From Hydractinia symbiolongicarpus (lineage: Eukaryota > Cnidaria > Hydrozoa > Anthoathecata > Hydractiniidae), in assembly GCF_029227915.1 (NCBI RefSeq), contig NC_079884.1, positions 15,438,001-15,502,000 on the forward strand: 64,000 nt of DNA. The letters are read 5' to 3'. A program made the position numbers and the translations under genes. The notes below the pieces were generated by a model. It was not told where the DNA came from. It did no database searches and saw nothing but the letters and a program-made list of their open reading frames with translations. Below are positions 12,001 to 24,663 of this stretch, one piece after another. Position 1 is the first letter of the stretch; each line of letters starts with the position of its first letter.

Positions 12001-15000
12001 CAAGAATTTTTAAATCAAAGATGCAAGAATTTTTAAATCAAAGATGCAAGAAATTCTAAATCAAAGATACAAGAAATTCTAAATCAAAGATGCAAGAAAT
12101 TCTAAATCAAACATAGCAAGAAATTCTAAATCAAAGATGCAAGAAATTCTAAATCAAAGATACAAGAAATTCTAAATCAAAGATACAAGAAATTCTAAAT
12201 CAAACATAGCAAGAAATTCTAAATCAAAGATGCAAGAAATTCTAAATCAAAGATACAAGAAATTCTAAATCAAACATAGCAAGAAATTCTAAATCAAAGA
12301 TACAAGAAATTCTAAATCAAAGATGCAAGAAATTCTAAATCAAAGATACAAGAAATTCTAAATCAAAGATGCAAGAAATTCTAAATCAAAGATGCAAGAA
12401 ATTCTAAATCAAAGATACAAGAAATTCTAAATCAAAGATGCAAGAAATTCTAAATCAAAGATACAAGAAATTCTAAATCAAAGATGCAAGAAATTCTAAA
12501 TCAAAGATACAAGAAATTCTAAATCAAAGATGCAAGAAATTCTAAATCAAAGATGCAAGAAATTCTAAATCAAAGATACAAGAAATTCTAAATCAAAGAT
12601 GCAAGAAATTTTAAATCAAAGATACAAGAAATTTTAAATCAAAGATACAAGAAATTCTAAATCAAAGATACAAGAAATTTTAAATCAAAGATGCAAGAAA
12701 TTCTAAATCAAAGATACAATACAAGAAATTCTAAATCAAAGATGCAAGAAATTCTAAATCAAAGATACAAGAAATCTTAAATCAAAGATGCAAGAAATTC
12801 TAAATCAAAGATACAATACAGGAAATTCTAAATCAAAGATACAAGAAATTCTAAATCAAAGATGCAAGAAATTCTAAATCAAAGATACAAGAAATTCTAA
12901 ATCAAAGATACAAGAAATTTTAAATCAAAGATACAAGAAATTCTAAATCAAAGATACAAGAAATTCTAAATCAAAGATGCAAGAAATTCTAAATCAAAGA
13001 TACAAGAAATTCTAAATCAAAGATGCAAGAAATTTTAAATCAAAGATGCAAGAAATTCTAAATCAAAGATGCAAGAAATTCTAAATCAAAGATACAAGAA
13101 ATTCTAAATCAAAGATGCAAGAAATTCTAAATCAAAGATACAAGAAATTCTAAATCAAAGATACAAGAAATTCTAAATCAAAGATACAAGAAATTCTAAA
13201 TCAAAGATACAAGAAATTCTAAATCAAAGATGCAAGAAATTCTAAATCAAAGATACAAGAAATTCTAAATCAAAGATACAAGAAATTTTAAATCAAAGAT
13301 GCAAGAAATTCTAAATCAAAGACACAAGAAATTCTAAATCAAAGATACAAGAAATTCTAAATCAAAGATACAATACAAGAAATTCTAAATCAAAGATACA
13401 AGAAATTCTAAATCAAAGATACAAGAAATTTTAAATCAAAGATGCAAGAAATTCTAAATCAAAGATACAAGAAATTCTAAATCAAAGATACAATAAATTT
13501 TAAATCAAAGATGCAAGAAATTCTAAATCAAAGATACAAGAAATTCTAAATCAAAGATACAAGAAATTCTAAATCAAAGATACAAGAAATTTTAAATCAA
13601 AGATACAAGAAATTCTAAATCAAAGATACAAGAAATTCTAAATCAAAGATGCAAGAAATTCTAAATCAAAGATACAAGAAATTCTAAATCAAAGATACAA
13701 GAAATTTTAAATCAAAGATACAAGAAATTTTAAATCAAAGATGCAAGAAATTCTAAATCAAAGATACAAGAAATTCTAAATCAAAGATGCAAGAAATTCT
13801 AAATCAAAGATACAAGAAATTCTAAATCAAAGATGCAAGAAATTCTAAATCAAAGATACAAGAAATTCTAAATCAAAGATACAAGAAATTCTAAATCAAA
13901 GATACAAGAAATTCTAAATCAAAGATACAAGAAATTCTAAATCAAAGATGCAAGAAATTCTAAATCAAAGATACAAGAAATTCTAAATCAAAGATACAAG
14001 AAATTTTAAATCAAAGATGCAAGAAATTGTAAATCAAAGACACAAGAAATTCTAAATCAAAGATACAAGAAATTCTAAATCAAAGATACAATACAAGAAA
14101 TTCTAAATCAAAGATACAAGAAATTCTAAATCAAAGATACAAGAAATTTTAAATCAAAGATGCAAGAAATTCTAAATCAAAGATACAAGAAATTCTAAAT
14201 CAAAGATACAATAAATTTTAAATCAAAGATGCAAGAAATTCTAAATCAAAGATACAAGAAATTCTAAATCAAAGATACAAGAAATTCTAAATCAAAGATG
14301 CAAGAAATTCTAAATCAAAGATACAATACAAGAAATTCTAAATCAAAGATACAAGAAATTCTAAATCAAAGATACAAGAAATTCTAAATCAAAGATGCAA
14401 GAAATTCTAAATCAAAGATACAAGAAATTCTAAATCAAAGATACAAGAAATTTTAAATCAAAGATGCAAGAAATTCTAAATCAAAGATACAAGAAATTCT
14501 AAATCAAAGATACAAGAAATTCTAAATCAATGATACAATACAAGAAATTCTAAATCAAAGATACAAGAAATTCTAAATCAAAGATACAAGAAATTTTAAA
14601 TCAAAGATGCAAGAAATTCTAAATCAAAGATACAAGAAATTCTAAATCAAAGATACAAGAAATTTTAAATCAAAGATGCAAGAAATTCTAAATCAAAGAT
14701 ACAAGAAATTCTAAATCAAAGATACAAGAAATTCTAAATCAAAGATACAAGAAATTCTAAATCAAAGATACAAGAAATTCTAAATCAAAGATGCAAGAAA
14801 TTCTAAATCAAAGATACAAGAAATTCTAAATCAAAGATACAAGAAATTCTAAATCAAAGATACAAGAAATTCTAAATCAAAGATGCAAGAAATTTTAAAT
14901 CAAAGATGCAAGAAATTCTAAATCAAAGATACAAGAAATTCTAAATCAAAGATGCAAGAAATTCTAAATCAAACATAGCAAGAAATTCTAAATCAAAGAT

Positions 15001-18000
15001 ACAAGAAATTCTAAATCAAAGATGCAAGAAATTCTAAATCAAACATAGCAAGAAATTCTAAATCAAAGATACAAGAAATTCTAAATCAAAGATGCAAGAA
15101 ATTCTAAATCAAAGATACAAGAAATTCTAAATCAAAGATGCAAGAAATTCTAAATCAAAGATGCAAGAAATTCTAAATCAAAGATACAAGAAATTCTAAA
15201 TCAAAGATGCAAGAAATTCTAAATCAAAGATACAAGAAATTCTAAATCAAAGATGCAAGAAATTCTAAATCAAAGATACAAGAAATTCTAAATCAAAGAT
15301 GCAAGAAATTCTAAATCAAAGATGCAAGAAATTCTAAATCAAAGATACAAGAAATTCTAAATCAAAGATGCAAGAAATTTTAAATCAAAGATACAAGAAA
15401 TTTTAAATCAAAGATACAAGAAATTCTAAATCAAAGATACAAGAAATTTTAAATCAAAGATGCAAGAAATTCTAAATCAAAGATACAATACAAGAAATTC
15501 TAAATCAAAGATGCAAGAAATTCTAAATCAAAGATACAAGAAATCTTAAATCAAAGATGCAAGAAATTCTAAATCAAAGATACAATACAGGAAATTCTAA
15601 ATCAAAGATACAAGAAATTCTAAATCAAAGATGCAAGAAATTCTAAATCAAAGATACAAGAAATTCTAAATCAAAGATACAAGAAATTTTAAATCAAAGA
15701 TACAAGAAATTCTAAATCAAAGATACAAGAAATTCTAAATCAAAGATGCAAGAAATTCTAAATCAAAGATACAAGAAATTCTAAATCAAAGATGCAAGAA
15801 ATTTTAAATCAAAGATGCAAGAAATTCTAAATCAAAGATGCAAGAAATTCTAAATCAAAGATACAAGAAATTCTAAATCAAAGATGCAAGAAATTCTAAA
15901 TCAAAGATGCAAGAAATTCTAAATCAAAGATACAAGAAATTCTAAATCAAAGATGCAAGAAATTCTAAATCAAACATAGCAAGAAATTCTAAATCAAAGA
16001 TACAAGAAATTCTAAATCAAAGATGCAAGAAATTCTAAATCAAACATAGCAAGAAATTCTAAATCAAAGATACAAGAAATTCTAAATCAAAGATGCAAGA
16101 AATTCTAAATCAAAGATACAAGAAATTCTAAATCAAAGATGCAAGAAATTCTAAATCAAAGATGCAAGAAATTCTAAATCAAAGATACAAGAAATTCTAA
16201 ATCAAAGATGCAAGAAATTCTAAATCAAAGATACAAGAAATTCTAAATCAAAGATGCAAGAAATTCTAAATCAAAGATACAAGAAATTCTAAATCAAAGA
16301 TGCAAGAAATTCTAAATCAAAGATGCAAGAAATTCTAAATCAAAGATACAAGAAATTCTAAATCAAAGATGCAAGAAATTTTAAATCAAAGATACAAGAA
16401 ATTTTAAATCAAAGATACAAGAAATTCTAAATCAAAGATACAAGAAATTTTAAATCAAAGATGCAAGAAATTCTAAATCAAAGATACAATACAAGAAATT
16501 CTAAATCAAAGATGCAAGAAATTCTAAATCAAAGATACAAGAAATCTTAAATCAAAGATGCAAGAAATTCTAAATCAAAGATACAATACAGGAAATTCTA
16601 AATCAAAGATACAAGAAATTCTAAATCAAAGATGCAAGAAATTCTAAATCAAAGATACAAGAAATTCTAAATCAAAGATACAAGAAATTTTAAATCAAAG
16701 ATACAAGAAATTCTAAATCAAAGATACAAGAAATTCTAAATCAAAGATGCAAGAAATTCTAAATCAAAGATACAAGAAATTCTAAATCAAAGATGCAAGA
16801 AATTTTAAATCAAAGATGCAAGAAATTCTAAATCAAAGATGCAAGAAATTCTAAATCAAAGATACAAGAAATTCTAAATCAAAGATGCAAGAAATTCTAA
16901 ATCAAAGATACAAGAAATTCTAAATCAAAGATACAAGAAATTCTAAATCAAAGATACAAGAAATTCTAAATCAAAGATACAAGAAATTCTAAATCAAAGA
17001 TGCAAGAAATTCTAAATCAAAGATACAAGAAATTCTAAATCAAAGATACAAGAAATTTTAAATCAAAGATGCAAGAAATTCTAAATCAAAGATACAAGAA
17101 ATTCTAAATCAAAGATACAAGAAATTCTAAATCAAAGATACAAGAAATTCTAAATCAAAGATACAAGAAATTCTAAATCAAAGATACAAGAAATTCTAAA
17201 TCAAAGATACAAGAAATTCTAAATCAAAGATACAAGAAATTCTAAATCAAAGATACAATACAAGAAATTCTAAATCAAAGATACAAGAAATTCTAAATCA
17301 AAGATACAAGAAATTTTAAATCAAAGATGCAAGAAATTCTAAATCAAAGATACAAGAAATTCTAAATCAAAGATACAATAAATTTTAAATCAAAGATGCA
17401 AGAAATTCTAAATCAAAGATACAAGAAATTCTAAATCAAAGATACAAGAAATTCTAAATCAAAGATGCAAGAAATTCTAAATCAAAGATACAATACAAGA
17501 AATTCTAAATCAAAGATACAAGAAATTCTAAATCAAAGATACAAGAAATTCTAAATCAAAGATGCAAGAAATTCTAAATCAAAGATACAAGAAATTCTAA
17601 ATCAAAGATACAAGAAATTTTAAATCAAAGATGCAAGAAATTCTAAATCAAAGATACAAGAAATTCTAAATCAAAGATACAAGAAATTCTAAATCAATGA
17701 TACAATACAAGAAATTCTAAATCAAAGATACAAGAAATTCTAAATCAAAGATACAAGAAATTTTAAATCAAAGATGCAAGAAATTCTAAATCAAAGATAC
17801 AAGAAATTCTAAATCAAAGATAAAAGAAATTTTAAATCAAAGATGCAAGAAATTCTAAATCAAAGATACAAGAAATTCTAAATCAAAGATACAAGAAATT
17901 CTAAATCAAAGATACAAGAAATTCTAAATCAAAGATACAAGAAATTCTAAATCAAAGATGCAAGAAATTCTAAATCAAAGATACAAGAAATTCTAAATCA

Positions 18001-18628
18001 AAGATACAAGAAATTCTAAATCAAAGATACAAGAAATTCTAAATCAAAGATGCAAGAAATTTTAAATCAAAGATGCAAGAAATTCTAAATCAAAGATACA
18101 AGAAATTCTAAATCAAAGATGCAAGAAATTCTAAATCAAACATAGCAAGAAATTCTAAATCAAAGATACAAGAAATTCTAAATCAAAGATGCAAGAAATT
18201 CTAAATCAAACATAGCAAGAAATTCTAAATCAAAGATACAAGAAATTCTAAATCAAAGATGCAAGAAATTCTAAATCAAAGATACAAGAAATTCTAAATC
18301 AAAGATACAAGAAATTCTAAATCAAAGATGCAAGAAATTTTAAATCAAAGATACAAGAAATTCTAAATCAAAGATACAAGAAATTCTAAATCAAAGATAC
18401 AAGAAATTCTAAATCAAACATAGCAAGAAATTCTAAATCAAACATAGCAAGAAATTCTAAATCAAAGATACAAGAAATTCTAAATCAAAGATGCAAGAAA
18501 TTCTAAATCAAAGATACAAGAAATTCTAAATCAAAGATGCAAGAAATTCTAAATCAAAGATGCAAGAAATTCTAAATCAAAGATACAAGAAATTCTAAAT
18601 CAAAGATGCAAAAAATTCTAAATCAAAA
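12001..18628. repeat. 6.6-kb minisatellite array, 23-bp unit, about 285 copies
   Basis: The unit is GATACAAGAAATTC followed by TAAATCAAA (23 bp). Variants are GATGC for GATAC, TTTTAAA for TTCTAAA, a 24-bp CATAGC form and a 28-bp form with doubled TACAA. Rare variants reveal larger duplications. The GAAATCTTAA variant occurs at 12771, 15540 and 16541 (spacings 2769 and 1001 bp). The CAATAAATTT variant at 14209 and 17376, and the CAATGA variant at 14528 and 17695, are both 3167 bp apart. Every unit carries TAA on the plus strand and TGA on the minus. Because 23 is not a multiple of 3, all six frames close within 69 bp and the array cannot encode protein. It lies between the 5' side of NUP214 and the 3' end of the opine dehydrogenase gene. 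Confidence 0.97.
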
Positions 18629-19644
18629 CGAAGTTCTTTTAAGCATAATAAAATTTTACATTGATTTCTGGGACCCTTTATCTCAACAACTTGAAAGTTT
18701 ATTTTTCGAATATTGTAGGACTTAAACAAAAACTTGATTCAATAGAAAACAATCTTAAAATAGTTCAAATTAAAAGACCTGTCTGCAATCAGTAATGAAT
18801 AATCATAACCATTTTCTTTTTCTCCATAATTAAAGTTAACACAATGAAGTTCTGGAAGCTAAGAATCCTTACGATTTTAATGCGAATGATCATCCGCTAA
18901 TTATGGGCAAGCCATGAAATATTAGAAAATGATGCTAAATGGTGTAGAGAAGTAAAACAGGTGTGTTTTAGCTTCTAGAAAATCCCTTCCGCAAGGTTTG
19001 TAAAAAGATTAGATTTGTAATTGGATTTGCAAAAATTTCAAATTATATGATTACATTTCAGAACAATTCCAGGACCTCTTCAATTTTAGGATTTTCCAGG
19101 ACATTCAAGGATCGCGGTCACCACAATGTTGCAAAATGTCTTTTAATACTTTAAAGTACAATAAAATATTTTTCCGTCTAATGTCTTGCCATGTAATAAT
19201 TGAAAGCAAATGACATAAAAACGGTTTCCTCTGTCCTCCCTCAATTGGCGAGAGTGTCATTCATGGTTGCTTTTGCATAAAAAATCTGAATGAAAGAAAA
19301 AATTGTTGAAGACGTAAGACACTTTTTTTGATCAATTATTACCCTAAAACTTCACGTTGCTGTCACAACCAAAGGCATTTTTTAGATAGATTATTAAACC
19401 CTAGCTTAACTTTAGCAAAGACCTTCTTCGCGAGGTCCAAAAATGCGTTTCGCAAAGGTTGCGTTTTGCGAATCAGTAATTTTGAGATATTTTACAAAGA
19501 ATATGCGAATGTACTAGAAGTTTTTCAAAAAAAAATTATAACAAATGTTTCGAAGTTTGTTTTCATTTCAAAAAAAGATATTGAGTTAATCGTAAAACAA
19601 AATTCGCTAGTTTTGCTTAATAATATTTATATATTCCTTAGAAA
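18629..19644. other. Intergenic, between the minisatellite and the opine dehydrogenase 3' end
   Basis: No gene recognised. A plus-strand open frame at 19328-19648 begins with TTG, has no family resemblance and ends antisense to the stop of the neighbouring gene, so I treat it as chance. Confidence 0.4.
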
Positions 19645-20730
19645 TTAAAGATTTTGAAAATGTCTTGGGAAAGTAGAAAAGCATCGGGCGGATTGGAAGG
19701 ATAAACCGGTCAATGTTTTCGCTGACGTGACCACAGCATCAGCCACTGGAGTTGGTACATTATATTGTCTCGCAAGGTTAACAATCGGGAGGAGGATGAA
19801 GTTCAAATCCTCGGTTAGATAGCGGCTGTTCAAGCTGGAAGGCGCTTTAATTGTTTCATAACGTTTGGTACCAACCAGCTCTTCTAAGGTATTTACTTCC
19901 TTTTCTCCGTACCACTTCGCCCAACCTGTCAAAAGGCTATCCACAGTAAAGCCCAGTGCATGCGCTATAGCAATTCGTTCTTTATCTAAAGCCGTGACTA
20001 ACTTTAACACTGCAGGCGACGCACCGTCTTTGTAAAAACCGAATTCTCCTTCCCTTGATTCGATCCAACCAGCATTATAAATGGTTATGGATGGATGTAC
20101 AACGCATGCCAGATTGCAAAAACCAACCTCTAATATATTTGTTGTTGTCTGTAAGTTCAGTATAAACAACGGACTGATAGCCTTCATGGTTTCAGCCGTT
20201 TTTGAGCATGGATAAACTCCTGCATTTAACATTGCTTTAATGCCGCTAATGAAAACCTGGTTTCCCTTAACTTTCCGACATGCATACGGAATCGTGCTGG
20301 TTTCTACAAGCGTGAATGGTAAATCTTTTGTTACATCTAATTCAGATCTCTCTTTAACGATTTTTAAGTATTCAAGGAAGGCGAAATTGCCTGGAAGACT
20401 TATGAGTATGTGTTTTTCTGTCAGGTAGGGCAAAGCCGATTTAAATACGGGACCTTGTCCAAAAGATGGAACAATAAGCATCACAATATTGCTGAAACCA
20501 ATCGCATCCTTAATGTCTGTTGTGCTTATGGAAATTTTCGACACGCCATGAACAACAGCTTGAGAATCGCCTATCTCCTTTAAAGCGACAATGCATCCAG
20601 TATTCTGAACAGGTTGAATGGCATCTTTAAATTCCTCAGATTCAAAAAGCAAAACTTCATGGCCCAACTGTACCAAATGAAAAGCCAGAGCATAACCACC
20701 ATTTCCTGAACCAAGCACAGATACTTTCAT
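19645..20730 (-). CDS. Opine (octopine/alanopine-type) dehydrogenase
   Basis: An NAD(P)H-dependent enzyme that reductively condenses an amino acid with pyruvate. In marine invertebrates this regenerates NAD+ during anaerobic glycolysis. The 361 residues form one uninterrupted frame. The Rossmann motif GSGNGG is at residues 7-12. His212 in VVHPSITIYNAGWIE falls where the catalytic histidine of scallop octopine dehydrogenase lies. SRYLTEDL (302-309) and PTPVADAVV (326-334) are C-terminal family motifs. I chose the ATG at 20730; the open frame extends 11 codons upstream only to a TTG. A probable 5'UTR intron lies at 20770-20856 (donor GTAAGT, acceptor TTATAG), a sign of normal eukaryotic transcription. 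Which amino acid is used cannot be read from sequence. No target peptide is evident, so cytosolic. Confidence 0.9.
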   Translation of the reverse strand: MKVSVLGSGNGGYALAFHLVQLGHEVLLFESEEFKDAIQPVQNTGCIVALKEIGDSQAVVHGVSKISISTTDIKDAIGFSNIVMLIVPSFGQGPVFKSALPYLTEKHILISLPGNFAFLEYLKIVKERSELDVTKDLPFTLVETSTIPYACRKVKGNQVFISGIKAMLNAGVYPCSKTAETMKAISPLFILNLQTTTNILEVGFCNLACVVHPSITIYNAGWIESREGEFGFYKDGASPAVLKLVTALDKERIAIAHALGFTVDSLLTGWAKWYGEKEVNTLEELVGTKRYETIKAPSSLNSRYLTEDLNFILLPIVNLARQYNVPTPVADAVVTSAKTLTGLSFQSARCFSTFPRHFQNL

Positions 20731-20769
20731 TTTTGTTGCTTTCAACAACTTAAAATATTTCAATACTAC

Positions 20770-20856
20770 CTATAAAATCAATTAAAAAGTTTTGTCATCG
20801 AATGGAATATTTACTGTAAAATTTATGCATGAAAAAAAATTGTACAATGTACTTAC
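20770..20856 (-). other. Probable 5'UTR intron of the opine dehydrogenase gene
   Basis: Donor CCA|GTAAGT at 20857/20856 and acceptor TTTTATAG at 20770, 39 nt upstream of the ATG. The strong donor implies a non-coding first exon starting somewhere above 20857. Confidence 0.5.
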
Positions 20857-20859
20857 TGG

Positions 20860-22385
20860 CGAAACCTTCTTACAAACACTCGTCGCAGATTACACAAGTT
20901 CAGCATAAAACATAAACATGTTAATTTTCAAAGCCTGCTCTCCACCCAGGTGCTTATAAAATTGTTATGATCACACAGTTATGAAAACAAATGTTTGAGC
21001 TATTTGTATCTTTTTTGTTTATAATTGTACCTCTGTTCCTACAATTAATTGTATAATATTTTCGCCTTTTCTCATATGAAAAGAAAAATCCCTAGTAACG
21101 AGGGTGGGTACATCTTGGTTTTTTTATAACAAGACGTTGCGAATTAAAAATAAGAACAAAATAAGAACAATGACAAGCTGACATTTTAATTATTGATTGT
21201 TCAATCTCGTTCACAGAGAAGTAAAAATGAAGGTGCAGTAAACGTTATATTAGAAATTCGGACATTGGATTGCAATTATTTTGTATACAAGGTAAAAAAC
21301 GGATTTTAAAAATTTTCTTTGCAATTATAAAACCAGTTACACCATAGTCATTTCAAATGCTTGTACGCAAAAAAAAATCACTCTTTACGTCTTCAAATAG
21401 GTCCTCTGATAAAAGAAATATATGCTCTAATGGCAAGATCTTCATCTTTTGAACATCTTTGGCAACCGTCTCTCGATGATTTTTGATAGTCATAAATATG
21501 TCTTGTGTTTGATGTTTACTGAATAAAGTTCATATTAAACTATTATTGCGGAATATGCAGATTAAAGAACGCGAGTTTGGTGTAAAGAAAGTTTGATTTA
21601 ACACTTTTTAAACGAAGACGATTATATTCGCAATCTTTTAATACGTGTTTCGCCTTATGTAGTTTATAATTTTTAACTAAATTTCGCAATTTTTCAGTTC
21701 ATTAACTTCTCGGACATCAAAAAGAAAGAAATGCGTATAACAACTGCAAATCAAAAAATAAATAAATAAATAAATAAATCGTAAAATCAATCGAAATATT
21801 CTCCGCAATGACAACTTTTATGTTTTGTTTTTGCGAGAATGAACTTTCGCGATAGGTCTTCAATTTAACATAAAATGCCAGCAACGATAAAAATTCGACT
21901 TTAAATCAATTCAAAGGAATGTGTTTATCCCACAAAAAAAATTAAACAAGAAACAAGAAATATATTGGTTTTCGACATTTGCGTACTGATTCCTGAATTA
22001 TTTGTCATTTTTGTTTATTATTATATTTTTGTCCTAGCTATATAAGTACTTGCTCCCGTACAGTTTCTGTAGCGCACTGTACTTTTCAATGCAACTTCCA
22101 ATGTCGTTTACGTCGTATGAAGGACTTTTACCTACCCAGCACAATCTTTTTCATATCTTCGACAAATATTGAAACAGAAACTGATAGCTTTAATCAGTCA
22201 GAACTTATCGTTAAAAATAGAAAGTAACTGTAAACCTGAAAGTCTTTTAGCCAAGAGAATTCTAGGTTTGGGGATACGTCAGGTCTACATGCGCGTCTTT
22301 GTTTGCAGTGTGTTGGTTTACTAACCACAAGGTTTATAATTAGAGGAGTGAAAATTTGGAATAGATATTTACTAAGGAGTATTCA
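20860..22385. other. Intergenic, upstream of the opine dehydrogenase gene
   Basis: Must include the transcription start of the minus-strand gene, but no clear core promoter is seen. An (AAAT)n microsatellite of about 25 bp lies at 21755-21779. Nothing else recognised. Confidence 0.4.
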
Positions 22386-22910
22386 TTGTATAAATCCATT
22401 CAAACCTTAATTTATGCATCTTTCAATGAACTACTAAACATAGTTACAGTCAAAGGCAAGACATGCAAAATCAAATTTCTTGACGGGGGTGGGACTCTTA
22501 CCCTACATGCCTCAACATTAGATGATGCGCTTAATAAGAAAGCAAATATTGAAAATGGTGCCATGTTTCTTGTTAATAAATATACAGTTGTTTTGATTTG
22601 GTCAAAAAAAGGATGGTGTTTCCATTCGATTCATATAGTAGTGATGAAAATGGAGGATTTTTAGACTCTTGGAACCTTTGTGCTTCTACAATTCAGATCT
22701 ATATCTGCAGTGCTAAAATATATCATATATATATATATACTTGTTAAAACAAGGAAAATTTAATCTTTCATTTGAAATTCAGTATACAGAACTTGAACTA
22801 AGTGAAGAAGAGCTAACAAACTTACACATTGAGTCTCGAAACGAAAAAAATAATGTGAATGTAAAAGCAAAGATTACACCAAGCAATAAAAAATTCTTTC
22901 GATATGCATG
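22386..22910 (+). pseudogene. Degraded transposon protein fragment
   Basis: An open stretch contains AMFLVNKYTVVLIWSKKGWC. After a frameshift near 22622 the sense continues as FDSYSSDENGGFLDSWN. A further piece at about 22780-22910 reads IQYTELELSEEELTNL. The pattern (hydrophobic strand, then an F-D-S-x-S motif) resembles peptidase-like segments carried by large invertebrate transposons such as Helitrons. That assignment is from memory and weak. The first codon is TTG and there are frameshifts and stops, so this is a relic. Confidence 0.35.
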
Positions 22911-24608
22911 AAACACAAAAGAACTATTCAATTGCTAAAAAGTCTGGACCATTTTTTATTTTTGTGGTCTGAAAAAAGATGAATGTATCGCAGAAGTGTA
23001 ACATGCTTCAAGCGCAATATATTAGAAACAGTATTGACTATTTAAATACTTCTGAATATTATTTGGAGCAGGGTGTACCTAATAGCGTTAAATATCGTTC
23101 GTTGCATCTACGGCAAATGACACGCAAAAAATCTACCCGATTTTTCCGACTGTATTGATAAAAATGTTTTTTATATATAAAACTTTGGTTCAAAAGTGCG
23201 AAATAATTAGAAGAAAAATTTAATCCTGTTGTGGAAATTGACGGTCAGATAAGAAGAATTATTTCAATCTTGGAAGTGCTAGCTATGTGTAAACGAGAGA
23301 CCTCTCAAGCGGAGAGATAATACAGATTTTTTTAAACATGTTCCATCTAATGTATAATATTTTATAAATATAATAAACATAGGCGCTTGTAAGGAAAACT
23401 TTAAAAAATATAATCAGCTTTGCCTGTCACCGACCGATCAGGGAGGAAAAAGAAGACAACTCTCTTTAAAACTCCTTATACAGACACCCGAAATTGTCTT
23501 ATTATTTTAAGAGATTCTTGATTGTATCATATTTGCTTCATCTATAATTTTTTTTCGTTCAACCATGAAAAGCTTGGAATCGAAGATCCATTTATTTATG
23601 CTGGTTATGGTGAGACAAAGCCCAATTATTTTATAGGTACAAAAAAGTGATATGTTGAACAATTTCTACAATGTTGTTGAAAGTGACGAAATAATTACAT
23701 AAAATGCATTGAGATTATCTTTAATACATATGCAAGTATACATCATCGAAAGTAGTGACCAGCATGTTTTTTGCTATGTTTTTTGTAACGTAATTCCGTA
23801 TTACGCATGGTTTCAAGCTTTTTGTAGCGAAAAGCAATAATTACAGCACTGTCTATTAAAAGGCGATATTCCAATATTGAATCTAATAATGCATTTGGTC
23901 TGAACGGCAAATATTTTATGACCTTATGCGGCTTATTTTAATCATAGAAATTGCTTTAGATGTTTTTCGCACGTGTTTACTGACCACTAAATGGCTGCAG
24001 GAGCTGGATGTTTATTTTATGAAATTTTGATGAGCTCCTTGCAATAATAATAAGTCCTAGGACGATATGCTCGCAATAATTGGTTGTAATTGTGCGCTTC
24101 GACAGTGCAGTGGTGGTGATTTACCTAAAAAGTTAGAAGAACAGCAAACGTAATTCATTTAGGGGATAAAAAGACTGGCAAAACAAAACAAAGATCGATT
24201 TGGTTATTTCCATCCATTTTTTCAAAAGTTTGATAATAATATCATTTTTTTCATTTATCCAAACCATTCTAATTTATGTTATAAAATATACTCAGGTTTT
24301 TTTTTGTTTTTTTTTAAAAAGAAATTTTGTAACGTTCTTCACATCCCTGGACTATGAAGTCAAATTTCCTGGTTTTATTTAAAAATGTGACTACCAAACA
24401 ATGGTTTGATAAAAAAAATTTTTGATTTCAAATTTACTTCTTGCATTAATTATACAGTGCGTACATGGGAGCATGGGGGTAAAGAATTTTTTGTGCTGAA
24501 TTTCAGATACAATTAGCTAAAAGAGTTTTTTTTTTAAATATGACATTGTGTATTGTATAATTTTACTTTCGTTCAGAAGATAAAGAATAGACATTACATT
24601 TCACGGAT
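22911..24608. other. Intergenic, possible further transposon debris
   Basis: Short coding-like patches continue to about 23640 in changing frames, probably from the same relic as 22386-22910. Beyond that nothing is recognisable. The region downstream of the bHLH gene is very AT-rich. Confidence 0.3.
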
Positions 24609-24609
24609 T

Positions 24610-24622
24610 TTTATTTTTTATT
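24610..24622 (-). terminator. Two polyadenylation signals of the bHLH gene
   Basis: Two AATAAA hexamers on the minus strand (24610-24615 and 24617-24622) lie about 42-54 nt after the bHLH stop codon. Confidence 0.5.
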
Positions 24623-24663
24623 TTTTCGAATTTAGGTTTCAAAAAACAGAGAAAATAACTTCC

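Noticed and set aside
12001-18628. Regular short repeats suggesting a CRISPR array
   Set aside because: Units are head-to-tail with no unique spacers, and the surrounding genes are animal genes.
12001-18628. Heat-shock elements in every unit of the array
   Set aside because: The motif is GAA-A-TTC with one base between the half-sites; a heat-shock element needs two (nGAAnnTTCn).
19328-19648. 106-codon plus-strand open frame
   Set aside because: TTG start, no family resemblance, overlaps the antisense end of a real gene.
20731-20763. Longer N terminus for opine dehydrogenase
   Set aside because: The extension begins with TTG. The ATG at 20730 sits directly before the Rossmann strand, as in the family.
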